A stretch of DNA of 64,000 nucleotides from Caulobacter soli (GTDB taxonomy: Bacteria; Pseudomonadota; Alphaproteobacteria; Caulobacterales; Caulobacteraceae): the NCBI RefSeq assembly GCF_011045195.1, contig NZ_CP049199.1:3224001-3288000 (forward strand), written 5' to 3'. Positions 25,552 through 33,333 of this stretch are shown one piece after another (position 1 is the first letter of the stretch; each line of letters begins with the position of its first letter). A model generated the notes under the pieces. It saw nothing but the letters and a program-made list of their open reading frames with translations, did not search any database and was not told the DNA's origin. Both the position numbers and the translations under genes were made by a program.

Positions 25552-27018
25552 ATGATTCCCAACGCCCTGGACAAGCCAACCGCCTTCAAGTCGCCGAGAT
25601 CACGCGAAGTCGGCGTCACCGTCTCGATCCTGTTGGCCGCCCTGCTGACCAGCGCCTGCGCGACGATGCCGGCCGCGACGCCGGCCCGGGTCGCCAAGAC
25701 GCCCGACGCCTACGCCACCGCCCAGACCTTGGCCGCGTCCGACGCCGCCTGGCCGGCCGACACCTGGTGGAAAGGCTATGGCGACGCGCAGCTGAACGGC
25801 CTGGTCGATGAAGCCCTGGCCGGCTCGCCCACCCTGGCCCAGGCCGAGGCCCGCCTGCGCCGCGCCCAGGCGCTGGCCCGCCAGGCCAAGGCCGCCGAGC
25901 TGCCGTCGATCGACGCCAAGGCCGGCGCCCAGCGCGCCAAGCAGAGCTACAACTACGGCATCCCGGCCGACTTCGTGCCGCAGGGTTATAACGACTACGC
26001 CCAAGTGGGCCTGGACTTCAGCTGGGAGCTGGACTTCTGGGGCAAGAACCGCGCGGCCGTCGCCGCCGCCACCTCGGAAGCCAAGGCCGCCCAGGCCGAC
26101 GCCGCCCAGGCCCGGCTGATGCTGGCGACCTCGGTCGCCGCGTCCTACGCCGATCTGGCCCGCCTCTACGCCGAGCGCGACGTGGCCGAGCGGTCGGTGG
26201 CCCTGCGCCAGGAAACCCTGACCCTCGTCAGCGACCGGGTGACCAATGGCCTCGATACGCGCGGTGAGCTGCGCCAGGCCGAGGCCGGTCCGCCCAACGC
26301 CCGCGCCGAGCTGGCCTCCATCGACGAACAGATCGCCCAGACCCGCAACGGCTTGGCCGCTCTCCTGGGCGCGGGTCCCGATCGCGGCCTGGCCATCGCC
26401 CGCCCCTCGGTCGCCACGCTCAAGCCGTTCGGCCTGCCCGCCAATCTCGCCGCCGACCTGATCGGTCGCCGTCCCGACGTGGTCGCCGCCAAGTGGCGGG
26501 CCCAGGCCAGCCAGAAGCGGATCGGCGAGGCCAAGGCGGCCTTCTATCCCAACATCAACCTGGCCGCCTCGTTCGGCCAGCAGGCCCTGCACCTGGACAA
26601 GCTGTTCGACAGCGGTTCGGACGTCGGCAGCGTCGGCCCGGCCGTCAGCCTGCCGATCTTCGAGGGCGGCCGCCTCAGGGCGAACCTCCACGCCGCCGAG
26701 GCCGACCGCGACGGCGCCGTGGCCGCCTACGACTCGGCCGTCACCCAGGCGCTGCGCGACGTGGCCGACGTGGCCGCCAGCGAGCGCGCCCTGGACACCC
26801 GCCTCACCGAAAGCCGCGCCGCCCTGGCCGCCAACGAGGACGGCTTCCGCATCGCCAAGCTGCGCTACAAGGGCGGCCTGTCGACCTATCAGAACGTGCT
26901 GATCGCCGAACTGGCGGTGCTGTCGCAGCGCCGGATCGTCGCCGACCTGGAAAGCCGCGCCCTGACCCTGGATGTCGCCCTGGTGCGCGCCCTGGGCGGC
27001 GGCTTCACCCCGGTCTGA
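25552..27018 (+). CDS. Outer-membrane efflux lipoprotein (NodT/OprM family)
   Basis: Outer-membrane channel of a tripartite pump, 488 residues. The N-terminus has a hydrophobic segment ending in a lipobox-like LTSAC, so it should be lipidated. Two OEP repeats follow, with WWKGYGDAQLNGLVDEAL, FSWELDFWGKNRAA, LIGRRPDVVAAKW and the C-terminal RYKGGLSTYQNVLIAE, all hallmarks of the NodT group. It is the first gene of the operon with the HlyD and DHA2 genes. Confidence 0.94.
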   Translation: MIPNALDKPTAFKSPRSREVGVTVSILLAALLTSACATMPAATPARVAKTPDAYATAQTLAASDAAWPADTWWKGYGDAQLNGLVDEALAGSPTLAQAEARLRRAQALARQAKAAELPSIDAKAGAQRAKQSYNYGIPADFVPQGYNDYAQVGLDFSWELDFWGKNRAAVAAATSEAKAAQADAAQARLMLATSVAASYADLARLYAERDVAERSVALRQETLTLVSDRVTNGLDTRGELRQAEAGPPNARAELASIDEQIAQTRNGLAALLGAGPDRGLAIARPSVATLKPFGLPANLAADLIGRRPDVVAAKWRAQASQKRIGEAKAAFYPNINLAASFGQQALHLDKLFDSGSDVGSVGPAVSLPIFEGGRLRANLHAAEADRDGAVAAYDSAVTQALRDVADVAASERALDTRLTESRAALAANEDGFRIAKLRYKGGLSTYQNVLIAELAVLSQRRIVADLESRALTLDVALVRALGGGFTPV

Positions 27019-27074
27019 TCCCAGCCCTTCCCCATTCTCACCCACTCGTTTTCGCGCCTTCAGGACCTTCCGCC

Positions 27075-28190
27075 ATGGCCGACACCGCCTCCACCGCAAA
27101 ACCTAATGGCAACCGCCGCCAGCTGTTGACCGGCCTCGCCGTCGTGGTCGTCATCGGCCTCGTGCTCTGGGTGCTCTACGCCGTCTTGATCGGCTCGCAC
27201 CGTGTCGAGACCGACAACGCCTATGTCGGGGCCGAGGTGGCCCAGGTGACGCCGTTGATCAGCGGACCGGTCGCCAAGGTGCTGGTCTCCGAGACCCAGG
27301 TCGTCGCCGCCGGCCAGCCGCTGGTGGTGATCGACGACGCCGACGCGAAGATCGCGGTGCTGTCCGCCCAGGCCGCGCTCGGTCAGGCCCAGCGCAAGGT
27401 GCAGGGCTACTTCGCCAGCGACACCGCCCTGGCCGGGCAAGTTGACGCCCGCGACGCCGACATCGCCCGCGCCACGGCCGCCGTCACCGGCGCCCAGGCC
27501 AGCCTGGAACAGGCCCGGGTCGAGCTGTCGCGCCGCAAGGCCCTGTCGGACTCCGGCGCGGTTTCCGGCGAAGAGCTGACCACCGCCCAGAGCCAGTTCA
27601 CCAACGCCCAGTCGGCCGTGGCCGAAGCCCGCGCGGCCCTGGCCCAGGCCAAGGCCACCCGCACCGCCGCCGAAGGCAGCCGCGAGGTCAACACCGCCCT
27701 GATCTCGGGCCTGCCCGCCAACAAGAACCCGGAAATCGCCGCCGCCGAAGCCCGTCTGGCCAGCGCCCAGCTGAGCCTGGACCGCACCGTGCTGCGCGCC
27801 CCGCTGGCCGGCGTGGTGTCCAAGAAGAACGTCCAGGTCGGCCAACAGGTGCAGATCGGCGCGCCGCTGATGGCCGTCGTCCCGACCACCGACGCCTATG
27901 TCGACGCCAACTTCAAGGAAGTGCAGCTGGACAAGGTCCGCATCGGCCAGCCGGTGACCCTGACCTCCGACCTCTACGGCAGCGGCGTGAAGTTCCACGG
28001 CCGCGTGAAGGGCCTGTCGGGCGGCACCGGTTCGGCCTTCTCGCTGATCCCCGCCCAGAACGCCTCGGGCAACTGGATCAAGGTGGTTCAGCGCCTGCCC
28101 GTCCGCATCCAGCTGGATCCGGCCGAGCTGAAGGAACACCCGCTGCGCGTGGGCCTGTCGATGAAGGCCGCGATCGACATCTCCAAGTAG
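27075..28190 (+). CDS. HlyD/EmrA-family membrane fusion protein
   Basis: Periplasmic adaptor of the pump, 371 residues. One N-terminal membrane helix (LLTGLAVVVVIGLVLWVLYA), then VETDNAYVGAEVAQVTPLIS, the standard EmrA start of the lipoyl half. A long coiled-coil hairpin rich in Ala/Glu (about residues 95-225) follows, then the second lipoyl half (LRAPLAGVVSKKNVQVGQQV) and beta-barrel. The start at 27075 lies 56 nt after the outer-membrane gene. Confidence 0.94.
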   Translation: MADTASTAKPNGNRRQLLTGLAVVVVIGLVLWVLYAVLIGSHRVETDNAYVGAEVAQVTPLISGPVAKVLVSETQVVAAGQPLVVIDDADAKIAVLSAQAALGQAQRKVQGYFASDTALAGQVDARDADIARATAAVTGAQASLEQARVELSRRKALSDSGAVSGEELTTAQSQFTNAQSAVAEARAALAQAKATRTAAEGSREVNTALISGLPANKNPEIAAAEARLASAQLSLDRTVLRAPLAGVVSKKNVQVGQQVQIGAPLMAVVPTTDAYVDANFKEVQLDKVRIGQPVTLTSDLYGSGVKFHGRVKGLSGGTGSAFSLIPAQNASGNWIKVVQRLPVRIQLDPAELKEHPLRVGLSMKAAIDISK

Positions 28191-28225
28191 TTCGCGCCCC
28201 TTAAGCCCCTCCAAGGAAGCGCCGC

Positions 28226-29800
28226 ATGGCCGACCAGGAAACCTCCCCCGCCGCCGCAGCCCCCGCCCACGCCGGCCCCGCGCCGATGGCCGGCATGATG
28301 CTGGCGGTCACCTCGATCGCCCTGGCGCTGGGCACCTTCATGCAAGTGTTGGACAGCACCATCGCCAACGTCTCGATCCCCACGATCGCGGGCAATCTGG
28401 GCGTCAGCACCAGCCAGGGCACCTGGGTGATCACCTCGTTCGCCGTGGCCAACGGCGTGTCGGTGCCCCTGACAGGCTGGCTGATGGGCCGCTACGGCGT
28501 GGTCAAGACCTTCGTGGTCTCGGTGCTGCTGTTCACCCTGGCCTCGTTCCTATGCGGCGTGTCCTGGAACCTGCCGTCGCTGATCGGCTTTCGCATCCTG
28601 CAGGGCCTGGTCTCGGGCCCGATGATCCCGGGCTCGCAAGCCCTGCTGATCATGATCTTCCCCGCCCACAAACGGGGGACGGCCCTGGCCATCTGGTCGA
28701 TGACCACCCTGGTGGCGCCGATCTGCGGCCCGATCCTGGGCGGCTACATCTCCGACAACATCGCCTGGCCGTGGATCTTCCTGATCAACGTGCCCGTCGG
28801 CCTGATCTGCGCCTTCCTGTGCTGGCGCGGGATGAGCAACCGCGAGACCCCGACCCGCAAGGTGCCGATCGACACCACCGGCTTCATGCTGCTGCTGGTC
28901 TGGGTCGGCGCGCTGCAGGTGATGCTGGACACCGGCAAGGACGCCGACTGGTTCAACTCGCCGGCCATCGTCGTCGAGACCCTGGTGGCCATCGTCGGCT
29001 TCATCGCCTGGGTGATCTGGGAACTGAATGAGAAGCACCCGATCGTCGACCTGTCGCTGTTCAAGTCCAAGAACTTCGCCTTGGGCACCCTGGCCTTCTG
29101 CCTGGGCTATGCGGTGTTCTTTGGCTCGAACCTGCTGCAGCCGCTGTGGCTGCAGACCCAGATGCATTACATCGCCACCTGGGCCGGCCTGGTCGCCGCC
29201 CCCAGCGGCGTGGTCGCCGTGCTGCTGACGCCGTTCGCCGCCCGCATCATGCAGAAGGTCGACGCGCGCTGGGCCGCCACCCTGTCGCTGGCCGCCTTCG
29301 GCCTGTCGTTCTTCATGCGCTCGGGCTTCAACTCCGACGCCGACTTCAAGTCGCTGGTCTGGCCGATGCTGGTGCAGGGCGTGGCCATGAGCACCTTCTT
29401 CCTGTCGATGGTGACCATCTCGCTGAACGGCGTCAGGCCCGAACAACTGCCGTCGGCCTCGGGCCTGTCGAACTTCTCGCGTATCACCGCCGGCAGCTTC
29501 GCCGCCTCTCTGACCACCACGATCTGGGACCGGGGCGAGAGCCTGCACCAGAACCGCCTCGCCGAGACCATGGCCTCGAACGACCCGACCTGGCTGGCGG
29601 CCATCGAGCGCCTGCAGGCCGTGGGTCTGAGCCACGCCCAGGCCGTGGGCGCGGTGACCAGCCAGGTGGTCAACCAGGCCTATCTGCTGTCGACCATCGA
29701 CTTCTTCCGCGCCTCGGCGTGGCTGGCGGTCCTGCTGATCCCCTGCGTCTGGATGACCAACAAGGCGATGAGCAGCGGCGGGCCTCCCCCGGCGGACTAA
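28226..29800 (+). CDS. DHA2-family MFS drug exporter (EmrB-like)
   Basis: Inner-membrane drug/proton antiporter with 14 predicted helices, 524 residues. The DHA2 signature near the start is VLDSTIANVSIPTIAGNLGV, followed by WVITSFAVANGVSVPLTGWL and motif A-like GRYGVVKTF; motif C is present as PGSQALLIM and neighbouring helices. With the outer-membrane factor and the fusion protein it forms a complete EmrAB-TolC-type pump, controlled by the divergent TetR. Confidence 0.95.
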   Translation: MADQETSPAAAAPAHAGPAPMAGMMLAVTSIALALGTFMQVLDSTIANVSIPTIAGNLGVSTSQGTWVITSFAVANGVSVPLTGWLMGRYGVVKTFVVSVLLFTLASFLCGVSWNLPSLIGFRILQGLVSGPMIPGSQALLIMIFPAHKRGTALAIWSMTTLVAPICGPILGGYISDNIAWPWIFLINVPVGLICAFLCWRGMSNRETPTRKVPIDTTGFMLLLVWVGALQVMLDTGKDADWFNSPAIVVETLVAIVGFIAWVIWELNEKHPIVDLSLFKSKNFALGTLAFCLGYAVFFGSNLLQPLWLQTQMHYIATWAGLVAAPSGVVAVLLTPFAARIMQKVDARWAATLSLAAFGLSFFMRSGFNSDADFKSLVWPMLVQGVAMSTFFLSMVTISLNGVRPEQLPSASGLSNFSRITAGSFAASLTTTIWDRGESLHQNRLAETMASNDPTWLAAIERLQAVGLSHAQAVGAVTSQVVNQAYLLSTIDFFRASAWLAVLLIPCVWMTNKAMSSGGPPPAD

Positions 29801-29831
29801 GGGAGGCGACGCTCGATCTTGGGAGCGAAAA

Positions 29832-29917
29832 CCTCGTCCTTCGACAAGCTCAGGATGAGGTTTTCGACTGCCAGGCGTTCGCAATGGTCCTCATCCTGAG
29901 CTTGTCGAAGGACGAGG
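29832..29917. repeat. Inverted pair of 29-bp CTTCGACAAGCTCAGGATGAG repeats
   Basis: Two copies of the same 29-nt unit in opposite orientation, at 29832-29860 (CCTCGTCCTTCGACAAGCTC and onward) and 29889-29917, separated by 28 nt. They can pair into a long stem. Units with this TTCGACAAGCTCAGGATGA core are widespread between genes of many alphaproteobacteria. It lies between the pump operon and the GntR gene. Confidence 0.8.
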
Positions 29918-30018
29918 ACCACGCACCGCGCCGGACATTGATCCGCTCGAGCGCGCCACCCTACCCTTCCCTCTCGACGCGACCTAGGATAGCGCTGTCG
30001 AAAGGGCCAAGAGACACG

Positions 30019-30792
30019 ATGACCACGACGCCGGCACCAAATCCCCTGCGCCTCTATCAGCGCGTGGCCGCGGACATCGGCCAGGCCATCGCCGACGGCC
30101 GTCATCAGCCGGGGTCCCGGCTGGCCTCGGAGCGCGACCTGGCCGAGGAGTTCGGCGTCAGCCGTCCCACCATCCGCCGCGCCGTGATCGCGCTGGAGAT
30201 GCGCGGCCTGCTGGAGGCCCGCCAGGGCTCGGGCGTCTATGTCCGCGCCGGGGGCCAGCCGCCGCCGCCGCCGCGCGACCTGGACATCGGGGCCTTCGAC
30301 CAGGCCGAGGCTCGCCGCCTGTTCGAGGGCGAGGCCGCCGCCCTGGCCGCCACCCTGATCACCGACGAGGAGCTGGCCTATCTGGAGACCCTGCTCGCCG
30401 AGATGAACAGCGAGAAGTCGACCAAGGAACAGTCCGAGCTGGCCGACCGCCAGTTCCACATCACCATCGCCCAGGCCACCCGCAACAGCGCCATCGTCCG
30501 CGTGGTCGAGAACACCTGGGACCTGCGCTACAAGTCGCGCCTGTGCATGCAGATGCTGGAAAAGGCCCGGCACGTGCGCAAGCGGCCGCTGAACGACGAG
30601 CATCACGACATCATCGAGTCCTTGCGCACCCGCGACCCCAAGGCCGCCCGCGCCGCCATGCAGACCCACCTGGGCGGCCTGATCGAGAACCTGCTGCTGA
30701 CCGCCGAACTGGAAGCCATGGAGCAGACGCGGGAGCGTCTCGCCAGCAAGCGCGAGGAGATCGCGCTGCGGGCCGCCAGCGCGGCGAAGTAA
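30019..30792 (+). CDS. FadR/GntR-family regulator, copy 1
   Basis: 257 residues from ATG 30019. A winged helix (about residues 12-75) has ASERDLAEEFGVSRPTIRRA and LLEARQGSGVYV. The C-terminal FCD domain has EARRLFEGEAAALAA and metal-ligand-like His in FHITIAQATRN and DEHHDIIESL. Such FadR regulators often sense sugar acids. It is a paralogue of the gene at 38220 (same SGVYV wing and FCD pattern); the pair flanks the receptor-kduI-hydrolase group, so both likely serve it. Confidence 0.93.
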   Translation: MTTTPAPNPLRLYQRVAADIGQAIADGRHQPGSRLASERDLAEEFGVSRPTIRRAVIALEMRGLLEARQGSGVYVRAGGQPPPPPRDLDIGAFDQAEARRLFEGEAAALAATLITDEELAYLETLLAEMNSEKSTKEQSELADRQFHITIAQATRNSAIVRVVENTWDLRYKSRLCMQMLEKARHVRKRPLNDEHHDIIESLRTRDPKAARAAMQTHLGGLIENLLLTAELEAMEQTRERLASKREEIALRAASAAK

Positions 30793-30801
30793 GGTCTCTA
30801 A

Positions 30802-30934
30802 CTCCGCTCATCCCGGCGAAAGCCGGGACCCAGATGGAATGGCTTTGAGGCTGACGCCAAAAGCGCTGAGCCTATCCAGTCATCCACACCGCCATGGGAT
30901 CTGGATCCCGGCTTTCGCCGGGACGAGCGGATCT
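30802..30934. repeat. Inverted pair of CCCGGCGAAAGCCGGGA repeats
   Basis: Left copy near 30802-30840 and right copy, reversed, near 30897-30934, each centred on CCCGGCGAAAGCCGGGA with a CAGAT flank. The same unit occurs as an inverted pair at 3176-3272. It sits between the convergent GntR and penicillin-binding protein genes and may act as a shared terminator. Confidence 0.75.
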
Positions 30935-33177
30935 TAGTTCGCCGGTCGGTCCGTCGTCGGCGCGGCGGGAGCCGCCGGCGCGCTGACCACCGGAGCAGCG
31001 GGAGCCGCAGGGGCTGGAGCCGCCGGAGCCGTCCCGTCCGCCGGAGCGACCGGCGCGCCTTCGGCCGGGGCCGCTCCGTCCACGGGCGTGCCGTCCGGGT
31101 TCAGCAGCAGCGTGGTGTCCTCGGCCGCCGAGACGGCGTCGTCGCCCTCCTCCGCCGCCGGCGCCTTGGGCGCGTCGCGGCCCACCGCATAGGTCGCCAC
31201 GCTCTTCCAGATCTTGGCCGGCAGGCCGCCGCCGACCACGCCGTTCATGGCGCTGTTGTCGTCGTTGCCCACCCACACGCCGATCACCAGGTCGCCGACA
31301 TAGCCGACGAACAGGGCGTCGCGGTAGTTCTGGCTGGTGCCGGTCTTGCCGAACGCGCCGGGAATGGCCGCCTCGATGCCGGTGCCGCGCTGAGTGGCCG
31401 AGCGCAGCAGGTCGCGCATGCTGGCCAGCTCGGCCTTGGTCAGCGGATGGACGTTGGCGGGCTTCTTCCAGTCGGCCAGGCCGTGCGCGATGATCGGCGC
31501 CTCGCCCGCGTCGATGGCCGCATAGGCCGCCGTCAGCCGCACCAGGCTCATCGGGCCGGTGCCCAGGGCCAGGGTCAGGTCGTCGGGGATGGGATCGGTG
31601 ATCCCCAGGTCGCGGGCGGTGGCCACGACCGCGTCGCGGCCGATGTCGTGGGCCAGGCGCACGGCCGCCACGTTGGACGAGGCGGCGAAGGCGGTGATCA
31701 GCGGCACCTCGCGGCCGGCGTACTTGCTCTCGTGGTTCTTGGGCGTCCAGCCACTGACCTGGACCGGCGCGTCGAGGATCGGGCTGGTCGGGGTCATGCC
31801 TTTGCGCATGGCCGCCAGGTAGACGAACAGCTTGAAGGCCGAACCCGGCGGGCGTTCGCCGTCGGCGCGATTGAACTGGCTGACCTTGTAGTCGCGGCCG
31901 CCGACCATGGCGACGATGCGGCCGTCGGTGCGCATGGCCACGATCGCGCCCTGGGTGACGTTCAGCACCTTGCCGTCGCGGGCGATGGCCTCGTCCAGGA
32001 TCTTCTCGGCCTGGGCCTGCAACTTGGGATCCAGCGTGGTGCGCACCACGGTCTCGCCATAGGTGTTCTCGAACACCGCCTTGGCCTGCGGGAACACCCA
32101 GTCGGCGAAGTAGGAGCCGGTGGGCAGCTTGGCGCGGCCGGCCTCGACCCGCACCTGGTTCACGGCGGACCGCGCCTGGCCCTCGGTGATCACGCCGGTG
32201 TCGACCATCGCGCCCAGCACGGTCTTCATCCGCGTCTTAGCGCCGGCGAAGTTCTCGGTGGGGGCCCAGCGAGACGGCGCCTTGACCAGACCCGCCAGCA
32301 TCGCCGCCTCGCCGACTGACAAGGTCTCGGGCGTCTTGTCGAAATAGTGCCGCGCCGCCGCGCGCAGGCCGAACGTGCCGTCGCCGAAATAGACCGACGA
32401 CAGGTAGCGCGACAGGATCTCGTCCTTCGAGAGGCGGGCGTCCAGATAGAGCGCGATCAGCACCTCCTGGATTTTCCGCCGGAAGGTGCGCTTGTTGGAC
32501 AGGAAGGCGTTCTTGGCCAGCTGCTGGGTGATGGTCGAACCGCCTTCCGACACCCCGCCGGCCTTGGCGTTGGCGCCCACGGCTCGCAGGATCGCCTTGG
32601 GGTCGACACCCATGTGCGAGTAGAAGCGCCGGTCCTCGATGGCGATGAACGCGCCGGGCACATAGGCGGGCAGCTTGGAGACCACGACGGGGGCCTCCTT
32701 GTAGGAGCCGCGCCGGGCGATGGGCGAGCCGTCGGCGGCCACGATCACCAGGGTCGGATTGGCCAGGGGCTCCAGGGCCCGGCCCAGCGGCAACGACCAC
32801 AGCAGCGAGGCGATCACGGCGATCACCACCAGCACGCTGGCCGCGGCGCCGATCTGCCAGGGCCGGCGCTTCCAGATCGGCGGCTTGGCCGGCGGCGGCG
32901 CGGACGGCGGTTCGGCGGCTAGTGGCTCGGCCGCTTCGGGTTCGACGGCCTCAGGGGTTTCGGGCGGCGAGATCTCGGTGTCGACGGGCTGCGTCTCGGA
33001 CGTTTCGGACACCTCTTCGACCGCGTCGGGCGCCAGCGTTTCGATCGGCGCGGCGGCGGGCTTGGCCCTGGAGCGGCGCTTGCGCTTGGGCGTCGCCGCT
33101 TCGACGGCCGCCTCGACCGGGGCCTCCGCCGGAGTCGTCGGGACGGCGGGCTCGAAATCGTCGGCGGCGTCGGGCAT
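30934..33177 (-). CDS. Class A penicillin-binding protein
   Basis: Bifunctional peptidoglycan synthase, 747 residues. A low-complexity, Pro/Glu-rich cytoplasmic N-terminus of about 100 residues precedes a membrane helix (108-130). The GT51 domain has IEDRRFYSHMGVDP and GGSTITQQLAKN, with YLSSVYFGDGTFGLRAAA. The transpeptidase carries SAFK (active-site Ser), SSN and KTGTSQ. The C-terminus is a long Ala/Pro/Asp-rich tail. The start at ATG 33177 (MPDAADDF) is preferred to 33213. It interrupts the sugar-acid cluster and seems unrelated to it. Confidence 0.94.
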   Translation of the reverse strand: MPDAADDFEPAVPTTPAEAPVEAAVEAATPKRKRRSRAKPAAAPIETLAPDAVEEVSETSETQPVDTEISPPETPEAVEPEAAEPLAAEPPSAPPPAKPPIWKRRPWQIGAAASVLVVIAVIASLLWSLPLGRALEPLANPTLVIVAADGSPIARRGSYKEAPVVVSKLPAYVPGAFIAIEDRRFYSHMGVDPKAILRAVGANAKAGGVSEGGSTITQQLAKNAFLSNKRTFRRKIQEVLIALYLDARLSKDEILSRYLSSVYFGDGTFGLRAAARHYFDKTPETLSVGEAAMLAGLVKAPSRWAPTENFAGAKTRMKTVLGAMVDTGVITEGQARSAVNQVRVEAGRAKLPTGSYFADWVFPQAKAVFENTYGETVVRTTLDPKLQAQAEKILDEAIARDGKVLNVTQGAIVAMRTDGRIVAMVGGRDYKVSQFNRADGERPPGSAFKLFVYLAAMRKGMTPTSPILDAPVQVSGWTPKNHESKYAGREVPLITAFAASSNVAAVRLAHDIGRDAVVATARDLGITDPIPDDLTLALGTGPMSLVRLTAAYAAIDAGEAPIIAHGLADWKKPANVHPLTKAELASMRDLLRSATQRGTGIEAAIPGAFGKTGTSQNYRDALFVGYVGDLVIGVWVGNDDNSAMNGVVGGGLPAKIWKSVATYAVGRDAPKAPAAEEGDDAVSAAEDTTLLLNPDGTPVDGAAPAEGAPVAPADGTAPAAPAPAAPAAPVVSAPAAPAAPTTDRPAN

Positions 33178-33272
33178 TCGGATCGCACTCGTTCGGCGCA
33201 AGTTCGCCAGCAAGAAGCGCGGGCAATAGCACAGCCGACCCGTCTCGTGACGCGCGCCAAAGTCGCGTCGCG

Positions 33273-33309
33273 CAAAAAAATTGGCCGGCCCCGCGAACGG
33301 GACCGGCCA
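33273..33309 (-). terminator. Rho-independent terminator of the TonB receptor gene
   Basis: Read on the minus strand, a stem CTGGCCGGTCCCG with a short TTCG loop pairs with CGGGGCCGGCCA and is followed at once by seven T residues. It lies about 25 nt after the receptor stop. This is a textbook intrinsic terminator. Confidence 0.85.
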
Positions 33310-33333
33310 GCAGGGGGGATAAAGTCGAAAGCT

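Noticed and set aside
25600..27099. Long minus-strand frame opposite the outer-membrane factor
   Set aside because: Gly/Val-rich shadow of a clear NodT-family gene.
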